Part shown: positions 35,245 to 47,146 of the stretch, piece by piece
How the letters are laid out: each line of letters starts with the position of its first letter
Position numbering within the stretch: the stretch's first letter is position 1
From: Platycnemis pennipes
Lineage: Eukaryota; Arthropoda; Insecta; Odonata; Platycnemididae
NCBI GenBank assembly: GCA_933228895.1
Contig: OW121846.1
Span: forward strand, 74,908,064-74,972,063
Length of the DNA stretch: 64,000 bases
Direction: 5' to 3'
Notes under the pieces: model-generated
What the model saw: only the letters and a program-made list of their open reading frames with translations
Database searches by the model: none
What the model was told of the DNA's origin: nothing
Made by a program: the position numbers and the translations under genes

Positions 35245-36255
35245 CACAAGATATCGCGTCGTAAGTCCGTTGTAAGTAAGTTGTAAACGTGTTGTAATAG
35301 ACTTCCAACAGGTTCACAACGTTGTTACAACGCACTTCCTTTATGACTCACTTCCAACGTAGTTGCACCGCATTTGTAACGTGATAAAGCGACTTGTAAG
35401 CATGTTGTGAGATCATCATTACAACGCACTTTCGTCCACCCTAAACAACGCAGTTACAACGCGAAGCCAACGCGGTTAAGCACGATGTAGGTCAGTGGAG
35501 AAAACGTACTTGCAACGCACTTTCTCGCGCAGCCCCTTATGGATTCGTAACATGGGAAAGCTCGTTGTTAAGTTCGTTCTTATGGACTGCCATGTGATGG
35601 AATAAATTCTTATTTTTCTATCCGGGAGTTGAAATAACATCAGTTATGTATATTATCAACGGTCATGCACAAATTTATCCGCAACATGGTCATATGGGAA
35701 ATGATTTAAGAGCTCAAAATACCCCAGTGGCTATATTTTAGTAAGTTAATAATCACAATCGAATGAATGTCAGCCAGCAGCTGTATATATATATATATAT
35801 ATATATGGCCTTCCGACCAACATTGTTACTCAGTTGACGGGAAATAGGTCGTATGATTTAGATGAATTCTAGGATAGGGATGTAGTTTAGGCAGTTGTTT
35901 CTGAATAAACGCGAAAAATTATTAATGTAACGAAATAAAATCTTTTTTAAATAAAATCATTTTTAAACTAAAACTTATCACTCTTTATTTGTAATAATTT
36001 TTTTCATTTTTGATGCTAGATGCACTCATGTAAGGTATCCCAGAGTGATTTGTATTAACCATTCGATTGGCTACATAGTAAGAGTTCCACGTGCATATGT
36101 GCCCACAACATACACGATGATGGCAACGCGGTTATAACGCACTTACAACGCATTTGCAACGCGTTCACAACCGACTCTGTCCAAATTTTACAAGGTTACA
36201 ACGCACTATTCTATGTAACAGGAACACACTTCCAACGAGTTTAAAGCGCGTTATA
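35245..36255. repeat. Insert with clustered ACAACGCACTT / TTGTAA motifs at both ends
   Basis: The left ~280 bp (35256-35535) and right ~130 bp (36125-36255) hold many copies of ttacaacgcacttac-like words and their inverse (ttgtaagt, gttgtaac). The middle (35540-36110) is AT-rich with a (TA)n run at 35785-35806. Motif clusters at both ends suggest subterminal repeats of an unclassified nonautonomous DNA transposon lying within LINE copy 2. Exact termini were not resolved. Confidence 0.6.
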
Positions 36256-36335
36256 GTGTGTGAGCGAATAAACTGAGAGATGGCTCAATTCTGATCGAGA
36301 CAGTTTCAGATACTCAAAGTGAAAAATGACTGCGA

Positions 36336-37120
36336 ATGGAAAAATTCTGCGAACTAGCAGTGAATGTCGAGGTACATAGAACTCTGAACACTTCTCGGGG
36401 TGTAATCAGCCACTACGACCTTCTATACGTTGATGAGGAAGAAATCAAGAAGGAAATTACCTGCCAAGGAGTGATCGACTGTTGCCGCTTGAAGATCAAG
36501 CGGGAAGGTAAGATGATCGAAACTACATCGGTCATCCTTACTTTCGCGTGTGACAAACTCCCGGAAAAAGTATTTATAGGATATGAATCGGTTCCAGTGC
36601 CGCCATGCATACCGGCACCCATGCGGTGCTGCAACTGCCAACGTTTCGAACACATAGCAACGAGATGCAAGGGCAAGGCCATCTGCCCAAATTGCGGGAA
36701 AGAAAAGCATAAGGATGAGGAATGTAGCTCCGATCGTCACTGCGTAAACTCTGATGGTAACCATCCAGTTTACTCACGGAATTGCCCCATGCAGGTAGAA
36801 GAACGGAAGATAATGGAGATTAAGGTAATCGAAAAGATCCCGTACATTGAAGCGCCGAGGAAATATAGGTCTCAAGCTGCCCCTATTTTCTCTCGTTCCT
36901 TTGCTTCAGTGGCGACTACCCCAGTCCAGAAACGTACCATCTCTACCCAAACGCAAGATCGAGTAATCCCCACGGAGAAAAATACAGTTGCCAAGGATTC
37001 ACCCAGCTCAACCAATGCCAAGAAGAACGCACCTCCATCGAAGGAGAAAGTAACTCCGGGTTCTCCAACGAAGAACCCTACGAAACCCACCAAGATCACA
37101 GCGGTGCAAAGGGGATAGAC
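36336..37120 (+). pseudogene. LINE copy 2 ORF1 fragment with three zinc-knuckle elements
   Basis: Frame begins within the sequence equivalent to copy 1 position 29110 and has LNTSRGVISHYDLLYVDEEE, knuckles CCNCQRFEHIATRC and CPNCGKEKHKDEEC, then HCVNSDGNHPVYSRNCP, the third knuckle, which copy 1 has lost. It continues with IEKIPYIEAPRKYRSQAAP and the Pro/Lys-rich tail to a stop at 37118. Confidence 0.85.
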
Positions 37121-37322
37121 TCCTTCCCCTGGACCTTCTTGTAGGGTCATCACATCGCTGGAATCAATGGAAGAGGACGGCTGCCCATCGGAGCCTGAAG
37201 TCCTTATAGCTAGCCAAAGAGGAAAGCAGCACCGCATAAAACGCTGATGCTGTACGGTGACGGAGACATTCTACATATTTTATTTTTATATATTTTTATG
37301 CATTTTATTATTTTAACCATAT

Positions 37323-40300
37323 ATGGCTTTTACTGTGCAGTGGAACTGCAATGGTTTTTATCGGCATAAGGAGGAGCTGGCCAGTTTAATCCGCGATCTT
37401 AATCCGCTCTGCCTTTGTGTACAAGAGACTCATTTTAAAACGACAGACCAGGGTAAACTGACCGGTTACAATGTTTTTAGATTTGACGACTCTACTGGAT
37501 AGAGAGTTAGAGGATGGGTTGCGGTTGCCATTCGGGAGGCCCTGTACACCTCTCGAGTGGAACTAGCCATACCCTTGCAAGCAGTGGCAGTAACAGTACA
37601 CCTTCCGGAGAAAGTAACGTTGTGTAACGTTTATTTCCCAGAGGGTGCACCAGTGACGCGGCACAACCTAGAAATTCTGGTTAACCAACCTCCCAGACCT
37701 TTTATTCTTTTAGGTGATTTTAATGCCCATGATCCTCTGTGGGGAAGTAATAGGGCCCAATGCAACAGGAGAGGGGGATTTTAACCAATTTTATTGATGA
37801 TTTTCATTTATATTTATTAAATTCGGGAGAGAAAACACACTTTAACAGTTTTAATGGGGAGTTTCCCATTATTGATTTGTGCATCTCCACTAGCAGTCTG
37901 ATGACCAAATTAAAAAAGTCCGTTTATCATGATTTATGCGGGATCGACCACTTTGCTCTCCTTATTTATAAGGAACACATGAATAGAGTTAGTTTTAATT
38001 CACCTGGCAATTGGTTTATCCAAAGGGTAAATTGGTATAATTTCAAAACAAATTTTGATTTTGTACATAATGACGATACAAACGTCGAACAAAACATTGA
38101 GACACTTGCTACCTCAATAATTGAGGCTGCGGAATCCGCCGTACCATAGTCTGGGGGGAAAACCCCTCGTCGGTCAGTCCCTTAGTGGTATTAAGAATGT
38201 GCGGACGCAATTAGGAAGAGAAAGCGGACATTAAGAATATTTTTAAAAAATACCCACCGGAATTTAATTTGGCATCTTTCCGACGTTTAAGGGCCAAAGC
38301 TCGCCATGTCGTTAAAGAGGCAAAAAAGGCTTCCTGGATGAATTATGTCTCCTTTGTTAATAACAGAACTCCGATAGTGAAAGTATGGAAGAAGGTTAAA
38401 ACCATTTCGGGAGCATAGCAATCATATGGTGTGCCTCACTTGAAGGTTAATGAGCTCCGGTGGTGACGTCACCACCGTAGCTCTGCGATATTCTTGGTCA
38501 AAGCCTCGCTAGGACTAGCAGGAACAGCGTACATGACGAATCCTTTCTGAGGTAGAGAAGAATCTGTGAAAGACAGCCACTAAACTTTAATGAAGCATAT
38601 GAAGCTGAATATAACGTACCTTTCTCCTTATGGGAACTAGATTCTGCCATCTCAGATACTCGCGACTCCGCCACGGGTGCGGATGGCAATTGTAATGCCT
38701 TTCTCCGAAACCTTTCGTTGTCAGGATTAAAGGAAATGCTTCTGACCCCCAACCAAATTTGGTAATAGGGTGTCTTTCCCAAGAACTGGAGAGAATCTGT
38801 AGTTATTCTTGTCCTAAAAGTGGGTAAAGACCGATCAGACCCTTTAAACTACCGACCAATCTCCCTTACTAGTTGTTTATGCAAAGTCATGGAGAGAATG
38901 GTGAACCGTCGCCTCCTTTGGTGTCTGGAAAAGATGAATCTTCTTACGAATATCCAATGTGGATTTAGGCAAGGTAGTATCACCACAGATCATCTTGCTA
39001 TGTTGGACACATATACCTTGGAAGCAGCACGTCCTGGCCGTCTTCTTTGACCTAGAGAAAGTATACGACCGTGTCTGGCCTTGGAGGATTTTAAAGACTT
39101 TGCATGACAGGGGCTTAAGAGGCAAGCTGCCTATTTTAATCCGCAACTCTCTGATGGGCCGAGTTTTTAAAATTAGGGTCCTTTCAAGATCATACGAACA
39201 AGAAAACGGAGTGCCACAAGGCTCCTTATTAAGTGTGACGCTCTTTGCGATAGCAATAAATGACATAGCGGAAACTATTAGGGCACCGGTGATAGGATCA
39301 CTGTATGTAGACGATCTTGCAATTTTCTGCAGATCGTTCTAAGTAGTGAGCGCAGCAAGACATGTCCAGCTATGCATAAATAAGTTGAATGAGTGGTCCC
39401 TAAGTAGTGGATTTCGGTTTTCGGCTCGTCAAACGAAGTGCATTCATTTTCACCGGCTACGAGGTATCCATAGCCCACCAACATTACGCCTCGGCCGTGA
39501 AAACTTGGCGTACGTGGAATCGGTGCGCTTCCTTGGAGTAACATTTGACTACCGCCTAAACTGGCGAGAGCATATTAAGGGTTTGCGTGAGCGATGTTTT
39601 AAGATTTTAGACATTCTACGGTTTTTAAGTCATAAAATATGGGGTGCTGACCGCTCTACTATGCTTTTATTATATCACTTGCTCATACGATCAAGACTCG
39701 ATTACGGGTCAACGATTTATTCATCTAGTCGTGATAGCTACTTGAAGCCTCTAACCTCGGTCCAAAATGGTGGTTTACGTTTGGCCACTGGAGCTGTCAG
39801 GACATCTCCAGTCCTGAGTATATACGCTGATGCCGGTGAGCCACCGTTGGAAACTCGCGGGAAGATATTACTGTGCAACTACGTTGTGAAAATTTTATCG
39901 ACTAGGACCCATCCATTTTTAATAGTGTTTTTAACCCTAAATTTTTAGATACAACGACGGACTAGGGCTACGCAACCCATCAGCATTCGTTCTCGTAATT
40001 TTATAGGAAAGCACAATTTTAATTTACCTGACGAGTATCCAAAGGGGCACCAGAAACATCCACCGTGGCTAATACCTCGGCCAAATGTTATATTTAATTT
40101 GCTTAGATGTCGCAAATCCACTACTACCTCATAAGAGTACCTGGGTGTATTTAAGGAAGTCTTGGGGAATCATTCGAGCTTCACCGCCGTGTTTTCGGAT
40201 GGGTTCAAGTCGGGTTCCAAATGCGCGTGCTCAGTTTTTTCTACTCACCATGGAGTTATTAAGGAGAAATATCATCCTTCCTGCACCGCCTTTACAGCAG

Positions 40301-41105
40301 AACTATTGACCATTAAGTCACTCTTCTAACATTTTCAAGGTAACGGTGACAAAAGCTGACAACAACACATTTTCGCTAACATAAAGATAGTAGTGGTGCC
40401 AAATGACCTCGATGTCGACGCACCCTATAAAACCTAATTACTACTACTATTGACCATTAACATCGCCCTTAGCGCCATTAATAGATTCAATGCTTCGTTC
40501 CTGATATGCTCAGACTTCTCTGGCGCCCTCCTTTCCATTTCGAAGCACACCCCTGTGCATCCGATAGTCCAGGAGATACATTCATTACTGCTCCACCTTG
40601 AAAAGCGGGTAGTAAGTTTATCCTTTGTATGGATACCTGGACACCTTGGCATTCCTGGCAATGAGAAGGCTGACTTAGAAGGTAAAAGAGCTCTCGGTCT
40701 GTCTACTCTAACCTCAGTATTAATGCCCACTGGCGATATGAGACTCACGTTACGGAAAATGGCCATGAAGGAGTGGAGGGATGCATGGGCAAGCATCGCA
40801 AGAAATGAACTCCGTTCGATAAAGCCTGTTACACCGGAGTGGCCCACGTCCAGAAGGATTTCTCGTGGTGTAGAGGTCGCCATCACTCGGTTGAGGATAG
40901 GGCATTGGGCCCTCACGCACTCTTATCTCTTTTCAGAAGAGAAAACACAACGCAGGTGTGATATCGGCGACTCAGTGTGGAACATATCTTTACGGAGTGT
41001 GTTAAGTATTGGACCGTGCGTGAAAGTCTTAGTATCCGTGGAAACCTAAGAGAGGTGTTAGGCGACGAAGTAGAGAATGTCAACAAAATTATAAAGTTTA
41101 AGAAA
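37323..41105 (+). pseudogene. LINE copy 2 ORF2, heavily broken
   Basis: Endonuclease begins FTVQWNCNGFYRHKEELASL at about 37330 with stops (TAG at 37501). GDFNAHDPLWGS follows at 37720 and NGEFPIIDLCIST at 37857. Reverse transcriptase: LNYRPISLTSCLCKVMERMV (38838), the KVYDRVW region (39060) and GSLYVDDLAIFCRS (39300). RNase H: FVWIPGHLGIPGNEKADLEG (40625), then RIGHWALTHSYLFSEEK. At least seven stops or shifts, and a 130-bp insertion at 40316-40445 within the RNase H part. More decayed than copy 1, but it keeps about 20 codons after GDFNAHD that copy 1 has lost. Confidence 0.85.
40316..40445 (+). mobile_element. 130-bp LINE 3'-tail insertion with 15-bp target duplication
   Basis: Flanked by ACTATTGACCATTAA at 40301-40315 and 40446-40460. 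Contains tagtagtggtgccaaatgac and gatgtcgacgcaccctataa, the same tail as copies 1 and 2, ending in attactact. It is a severely 5'-truncated insertion of the same LINE family inside copy 2, so the family was still mobile after copy 2 inserted. Confidence 0.88.
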
Positions 41106-41384
41106 ATGGTATATTTAACAGAAAATGATATTTAATTTTAACTACTCTTCATATATTTGTTTTGTTCAAAAGTGAAACTTCCTTTCTTTTACCTAACTTT
41201 CAATACGTATCGAAGTAAATAAGTTTATACTTATCTACTTTTCCAGGTAAGAACTATAGTAGTGGTGCAAAATGACCCTCGATGTCGACGCACCCTTAAA
41301 AGAATACTACTACTATTTAGACTAGAATATAATCACTACCTAATCCCCTATAGGTATGGTATGTAATGCATGTTTAGTGTGAAT

Positions 41385-41450
41385 TCACCCCCTTCCACAC
41401 ACCTTTATGGTAGCTTGCAGTGCATCATGTAGATGTAGATGTACCCATGT
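41385..41450 (+). repeat. LINE 3' tail of a second family, (atgtag)n end
   Basis: Reads cacccccttccacacacct, tggtagcttgcagtgcatc and atgtagatgtagatgt. Matches in forward orientation 21265-21325 and in reverse 20143-20205. It lies directly downstream of LINE copy 2 and may be a short independent insertion. Confidence 0.6.
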
Positions 41451-42658
41451 GGTTTAGGGGCACATGGCATGTACAATGTACATTCCGCCAGCTTTGAATC
41501 TCTCATCCTTTAAAAACTATACATAAACATATCAACTTGGGGTATTTTATTGGAGTTCGCATTTGCCCTATCCCAATTTAATTTTCTTACTGCAATTTTA
41601 AGAAGCCCCTCGTCCTTTCTCTTTATTCTGCTGACGCGTGAATGTAAAAGAATATTTTCGTTCTCGTGGGTAATTACAAAGGCTTTTTATGTGCCCTTTT
41701 CGGTCCCTCCTACAGCATTTTCCGCCTCAGGGAAGCTTTTAAGGGAAGTGTAAAAGAAATGCAACTGCCACAGAAGAAGCTACAGCATGCCGTACCGCCT
41801 TGTAACGTCATGATGACTTTTTCAGGATGGCCGTCCATTTTTCGGGAACCAAATATTTCCCTCATTTTTCTTCAATGTTTATTAGACATTCATAGTAGTC
41901 ATTCATTTTAATATTGATGTAAATGTATAACTGGTACTCCAATCTCTAATGTGACACCGTTATATTAGGTATTTTTAGACATGGAAACCCTATTTAGCGA
42001 AATTTAGTGAAAATCGGGACGAGTCATTAGTGAAAATGGGCTCTGTGCTATTAAGATATAAAGGGTTGTCGAGGGACTTGCGTGGGAATATGGTAGAATT
42101 GTTCGTAAGGACTCTTGGTAAGGATTTTTAGAAATGACTGGGGAGTATAATATGGAGAATTTCGCAGTATGATGCCAAGGGTTTCGCGAACTTAGAATGG
42201 TGACATTCCTTTGAATATTTCACTGCATTTCCTGTAGCCATTCTGTTGTGAAGCTTAGGTTTATAAGCGATGGCAGAGCGGTAATACCTCTGAGCCCGCG
42301 AGGAACTTCTTAATATCAACACCCTTGATGATTAATTATTTGTTTCTTTGACATATTCCTGCATTTTGCGTCGGAGAATTCCATTTTTGAAAAAGAATTT
42401 TCAGATTGGTTCTGAATAGTGCTCCATCTTCTGAGGTTACATCACACTATATAAGTTTAATCCATGCTACTGTGGCACGCGGTTTTTGAAGCTGTCACGT
42501 TGAATAACTTGTTTTCAGATTTAATCGAAAACATTGCCATTTATAGTGCGTTGCGTGATTAAATGGCTATATTTGGGCGCAAGGGTATGAATTCCATCCA
42601 CGTGTCAGCAAACGTGCATCGTATTGAAACGTCGAAAGTTTAATTTGGTCCATAAGCT
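41451..42658. other. Upstream interval of the right mucin-like gene
   Basis: No gene recognised. A TATATAAG at 42448-42455 is a possible TATA box, but it lies about 520 bp upstream of the start codon and has no clear counterpart in the left paralogue. Confidence 0.35.
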
Positions 42659-42970
42659 TCGCGGTGAATGCGCTATTCATAGCCTCGATGAACGAGCTGT
42701 ATGAACACCCCGACTCTTTCAATAATCGCCGAGTCTTTAGGGAAGTGATATTTTCGTGACCGCTTTCATGCTTCGTATGAGGTCGGCAGCGTTAAGGACT
42801 GCTTGCATTCCATCACGGAGTCTTTCCAGAAGATCTCTATTTCCTCGAACCTCAGGTGGCAAGAAAAAGACGACACATTTCTATTTCCGATCGTCTTGGA
42901 TGTGCCCCCGCTCCCCAAGTAATCGCAAGTGCCTCTCAAGCTCTCAGATGATCCCGAGTCATTGTTCCTG
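42659..42970 (+). promoter_or_regulatory. 5' flank of right gene conserved with the left paralogue
   Basis: Collinear with 16815-16511 on the minus strand: shared blocks include gcggtgaatgc, atagcctc, gcattccatcacggagt and acctcaggtggc, and the cctg before the ATG. A possible acceptor tctttccag occurs where the left copy has ttttttcag, so part may be a 5' UTR exon. Conservation outside coding sequence suggests promoter or UTR function, or simply a recent duplication. Confidence 0.6.
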
Positions 42971-43099
42971 ATGCGGCTTTGGAATCTCGTGCTTTGCCTT
43001 GCCGTCGGGGCGGGCCCCTTCAACCCCGCGCTCGCCGGCGCATCAGCCCTCTTCCTTAGGCGACGCCCGCACTCGGAAGAGCCTCTCCTCGCCTCCAAA
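42971..43099 (+). CDS. Signal-peptide exon 1 of the right mucin-like gene
   Basis: 43 codons from ATG at 42971: MRLWNLVLCLAVGAGPFNPA, then LAGA-Ser, a signal peptide with a likely cut after Ala24, then a short Arg-rich stretch (SALFLRRRPHSEEPLLASK). It ends at a donor gtaagc at 43100, phase 0. This matches the phase-0 acceptor (cttttatccag) before 50512, giving a 7.4-kb intron. An upstream in-frame extension to 42929 has only a GTG and falls outside the pattern shared with the left paralogue, so the ATG at 42971 is preferred. The join to exon 2 is inferred from phase and from the parallel layout of the paralogue. Confidence 0.75.
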
Positions 43100-43915
43100 G
43101 TAAGCTTCGTCCATCCTCGTGTCCCAAATATCGGTCAGTTAACACGATCTCTGGATCGGAAGTGATTCTGAGTTCCCTATCCTTCTGTGATCATATTGCC
43201 CTTGCTGAACCGGACCTCCTATCATTTGAGAACCGGCTATTATTTGAGATAAGGAGTTCTACTCGAGGTCTTCCAGCTTGTCTCCCTTGTTCTCCCATTT
43301 TGGGCGATGACAGTTCGTGGGTGTTCCACTGCGCTACTTCAGGCCGTAAGCCTGCCGACCTGGAGAAGCGAACCTTGGGATATTCCTTCGCTCTCCTTCA
43401 TTTTTAGTGACGGAATTTTTGCGGACGTTCCAGTCCCCTCCTTCATGTCTGGAAGAATGCACTGCAGTCACCTTTTTCAAGAACGCGGGAGAAAACTGGG
43501 AAGACCTCGAGTGTAAGTCTCAACGTTTCTCCGCGGAAGCAGACACGCCAATAATGGAATAAGTTTTCAACGGGATAAATTGCATTAACCGGTGAAAGGG
43601 TGAAGACAAATTCCTCTTCATCGTTTCTTCTCCCTTCCTTCGCTTTAGTTTATTTTGTTCTCCGTTCTCTTTCCAATGCGTGGTTAAACGAGTACTATTC
43701 ATCTGTCCAGCTTTGTTTCTTCAGTCTGTCCTTCACGAAACATTTTATAGGCTTTTTTCGATGTTTTCCGACTTATTATTTGATGCTAATTTGCTTAATA
43801 TTTATACTTGATAGAGGAAACCAAAAGCTGAGTTTGCCTATAACATACCGACAGGGTCAAACTCAGGGTCAAGCCAGTCAGGGTAAGGATATTGAGCTCT
43901 ACGGCCTCTTAAAGT

Positions 43916-44300
43916 ACCAAATAAAATTAAAAAATCTCCAATGGCCATAAAAATGGCCTGGGTTTTTGAGCTCGATTCTCCCAGAAGGTGGGCCCATTTG
44001 AGTGTGTGAGTGAGTGTTTTTCTGAGGGCATATGAGTGTGTATGTGATCATAACCCAGCCATCCTGATGAGGGTCCCAACAGCCCTGTAAATGATCCCAA
44101 TTTGGTTGAGTGTGTGTGTGTCTGTGGTTGCCACTGGCGTGGAAGTACCATTCCCGTAAACCACCACAGAAGGGTTTCTGGTTGAGAGGCTGTGGTTGGT
44201 TTTGCTGTGGAATTGGCCCTCCCGCAAACCAACGCAGCAATTTCCTTGAATAGATTTGCCAATTTTTACGGCCATTGGAGATTTTTAATTATATTTGATA
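43916..44300. mobile_element. MITE-like element with ~40-bp terminal inverted repeats
   Basis: The left end reads ccaaataaaattaaaaaatc then tccaatggccataaaaatgg. The right end, reverse complemented, reads tcaaatataattaaaaatc then tccaatggccgtaaaaattg. The interior is about 300 bp, non-coding, and rich in gagtgtgtg. Size and structure fit a miniature inverted-repeat element; the superfamily is unclear and the target duplication could not be read with certainty. Confidence 0.72.
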
Positions 44301-45418
44301 CCGGCAGTGGTTACGAGGCAACTTCGGAAGAATGTGGAGCTACGACGACCCCCTGGAGGTTATGAAAAATCGCACAGAACAATAGCCTATAATTAAATTA
44401 ACCAACAGTGATTAAGGACTTGTGGACTCCCGATCAAGGCGAATGATTATTTCTCTGTGGAATGTTTGCTATTCAACACCAACAGCTTAGCGAAGAACAC
44501 CTATCAAATTCTTTGCGACAGTAATGTTGGTGACCTGTGTTATCTGTAATTTGTATCTATCATTAAATTTCGGGGAAAATAAATGGTGTGGTTTCCCTTG
44601 CCTTCCTCGGTATAATTCTCGGAACATTATCATGTCAATGAGGAACTTACCGATTTAAAAAAAAATGGAGGTGATAGAGGACATTTTTTCATGTGCAGCG
44701 CCGAAAAATCGACTTTAAAGTGATGACTAGTTTCGGAGATAAAAATTGGCAAACTTAGTGAAATTAGACCATGGGAAATAAAGACTCGCCATGGGGCGTC
44801 TCTCTGCGTGACGTCACTTCCGCCGTCGAAAGGCAGGCGGCCATAACGATTCTATGATACATTCCGTGTAATCTCGGTGGCGTACTTATGGAAAGCAATG
44901 AAACCAATGGTTAGTAGTTTGTAGTAGGTCGACGAAATAGAGTGATAATTATCCTTTTGAAAAGACACATCTGTAGATAATCCACCAAAATATATTCTTC
45001 CCGGCCTCCCTGTTTGGCGAATCCTATCCTTTTTCCCGTAAATTCTGTTTTCAAAAATATTGAAAAAGTACACTACATAAGACTATAAGTGGTAAAATGT
45101 TATATGGGGCATTAAAAGCTTGTAACACAATTGCAATTTTTTAAACATTACTTTCCAAGCTAATAATTCATCCAGACATTTATTTAAAAATCGAAAGTTT
45201 TGTCCTTTATACCTTTGTTTATTTGCATTCCTTTTAGCATTTGCTTCTTCAGAAACTATCACACATAAGCGATGTTTGGTAAAACTATAGATTACTGGAA
45301 TGTTTCAAAAGAAGAAAGTTTACAGCCTCTAGGATATTTTGTGGCTAGCCCAATCAGAAAGGGAACTCCGGTGCTTGTGATGAAAGGCCCAAAAACAAAA
45401 TGAATGTATGAACGAGAA

Positions 45419-45600
45419 TGAGATTATTTTAGCATTTAGATTAAAAATAGAACCTGTAATGCAGAACTAACACAAGTTTTGATTTCTTGGCATGCCTGGT
45501 ATTGATTTAATCACACACCTTTGCGGTGGCATCCACGCTATTGTGTACATGAAAACAACTTAGTTTATCAAAATCAAACGTAAATGATACTCTTACAGCT
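45419..45600. repeat. ~185-bp dispersed repeat, copy 1
   Basis: Matches 46200-46391 in the same orientation. Shared words include ttttgatttcttggcatgcc, tggtattgattta and ctattgtgtacatgaa. Copy 2 has about 12 extra bases (cttcataccctt) in the middle. Confidence 0.85.
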
Positions 45601-46199
45601 AAAAATTATCAACAAAAACAAAGTTTCCCCAAAAGCTGTAAACAGAAGTAGTTGTAAAACAAACGGCGTGCTTGTAATTGATTATTATGTATAGTTATGT
45701 GAGAGTATAATATTTTTGGAGCAAGAATAGACAGGTAGACGTAAAACCATAAAAATGCACGAAATAACGTGTTGTAAACAAACCGGGAAGGATGTGGGAT
45801 AGATCTGCGTGACTATTATACTAAAAAAAGATGTGCTTTGAACTCTTAGCATGTACGGGATGGTGTTGGAGGAGGCAATGCAGCTTATTTGAGAGGCAAG
45901 CGGCATACAGCGGGACATCCGGACTTGCCACTCGCTATGTCATGCGGATGAAGTCGTTTTTGTCCACGGTAAAACTTAGAGCAGTAGGATGAATAATTGA
46001 ATGCATTTTAAAAATTTGTCAAAGAAAGAGAGGAAGGTGCGTGAGCACGCAAAAAAGCGCCAAATATGTAGTTTAAATAGGGTTAATTCAAACCAGTTGT
46101 TGTAATAAAATTAACTCCCAGGGGAATCAAATGTATGACTCTTAAATAATGGAACTGTGATAATTCTACCCACAACAACTTGCATGCTATAATATGATT

Positions 46200-46391
46200 A
46201 TGAGATTATAATAGCATTTGAATGAAAAATAGAACCCGTAATGCAGGATTAACATAGGTTTTGATTTCTTGGCATGCCTGGTATTGATTTAACTTCATAC
46301 CCTTAATCACACACCCGTTCGGTGGCGTCCACTCTATTGTGTACATGAAGATCACTTAGTTCATCTAAATCAAAGGTAAATGACGCTCTTT
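46200..46391. repeat. ~185-bp dispersed repeat, copy 2
   Basis: Second copy of 45419-45600, about 780 bp downstream in direct orientation. No coding capacity. Confidence 0.85.
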
Positions 46392-47146
46392 ATGGTTCTA
46401 TAAGTTTAACGGATTTTTATTTATAATAGTATGACTAGTTTGATTTGCAGTCATATTCCATATTTTTTTGGAATATGAATGTTTTCACTATTTATATTCT
46501 GGGAAACCATTGTAATAAAATTAATGTAATCATTTTATTCATAATTATTATTTATAGATTAGTTTATGTACAGGATTTTACAGGATACAAGAGATAACAT
46601 TATGTTTAAAAACTGACCAAACCATGACTCAAAAATTTTACGAACCAAGTAACCAACGCCCTTAAATCTTAGGAAAGTCTTAGGAAAATTAAAAAAATCT
46701 AGTCTTAGCTAAATTAACTGACGCCGCTGCGGTGAAGTTTGGGTACGATGTAATTATTATTTATGTTTTAATACACATGCAGTCTTCATATGAGTCCGTA
46801 TAAAACGCAATTTTTTGTACAGAGAAGGTGGGTCCTGATCTTTCCCAAGAAACCCCATTCTGTCATTTTCACCAATAGGCTAGCGTGCCGATGCCTGTAA
46901 CCTGTTGATTAGGCTTTTCTAACCGCCTTGTTTGAAAACAACGTGACTGGTCTGTTTGCTTCGAGTGTGTTGCATGTATATGAGGAAATATTCCTTTGAA
47001 ATGGTATAGTGTTACGATACCCATCGCACCATTTGAAGAAGATCTTGAAAGAGTCATGAATCGCCTGGTCATTCCCTGAGATGACAAAATCCAGAGACAA
47101 TTTTTTAAAAGATGAATTAAGGTGGGCTTCTAATTGGTTTTAAGTG

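Larger units (their letters stand above)
34976..41317 (+). mobile_element. Second copy of the RNase-H LINE, rearranged
   Basis: 34976-35240 matches the 5' UTR of copy 1 (28380-28640): gatcaactgtctgtgtgtgg, the tttgccgtg block and atcggcttccgatac. Coding sequence resumes at about 36269 (aaactgagagatggctcaat), matching copy 1 from about 29032. About 1 kb of unrelated sequence rich in acaacgcact motifs lies between, and roughly 390 bp of LINE is missing there. The 3' end has the family tail gtagtggtgcaaaatgaccc and gatgtcgacgcaccc followed by (TAC)n near 41300-41317. Flanking target duplications were not found. Confidence 0.82.

Noticed and set aside
35256..36255. CRISPR-like array because of repeated ttacaacgcactt words
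   Set aside because: Spacing is irregular, motifs occur in both orientations and are degenerate, and the context is eukaryotic transposons.
42448..42455. TATATAAG as the core promoter of the right gene
   Set aside because: Too far from the ATG without evidence of a 5' UTR intron, and not clearly conserved in the left paralogue. Mentioned only as a possibility.
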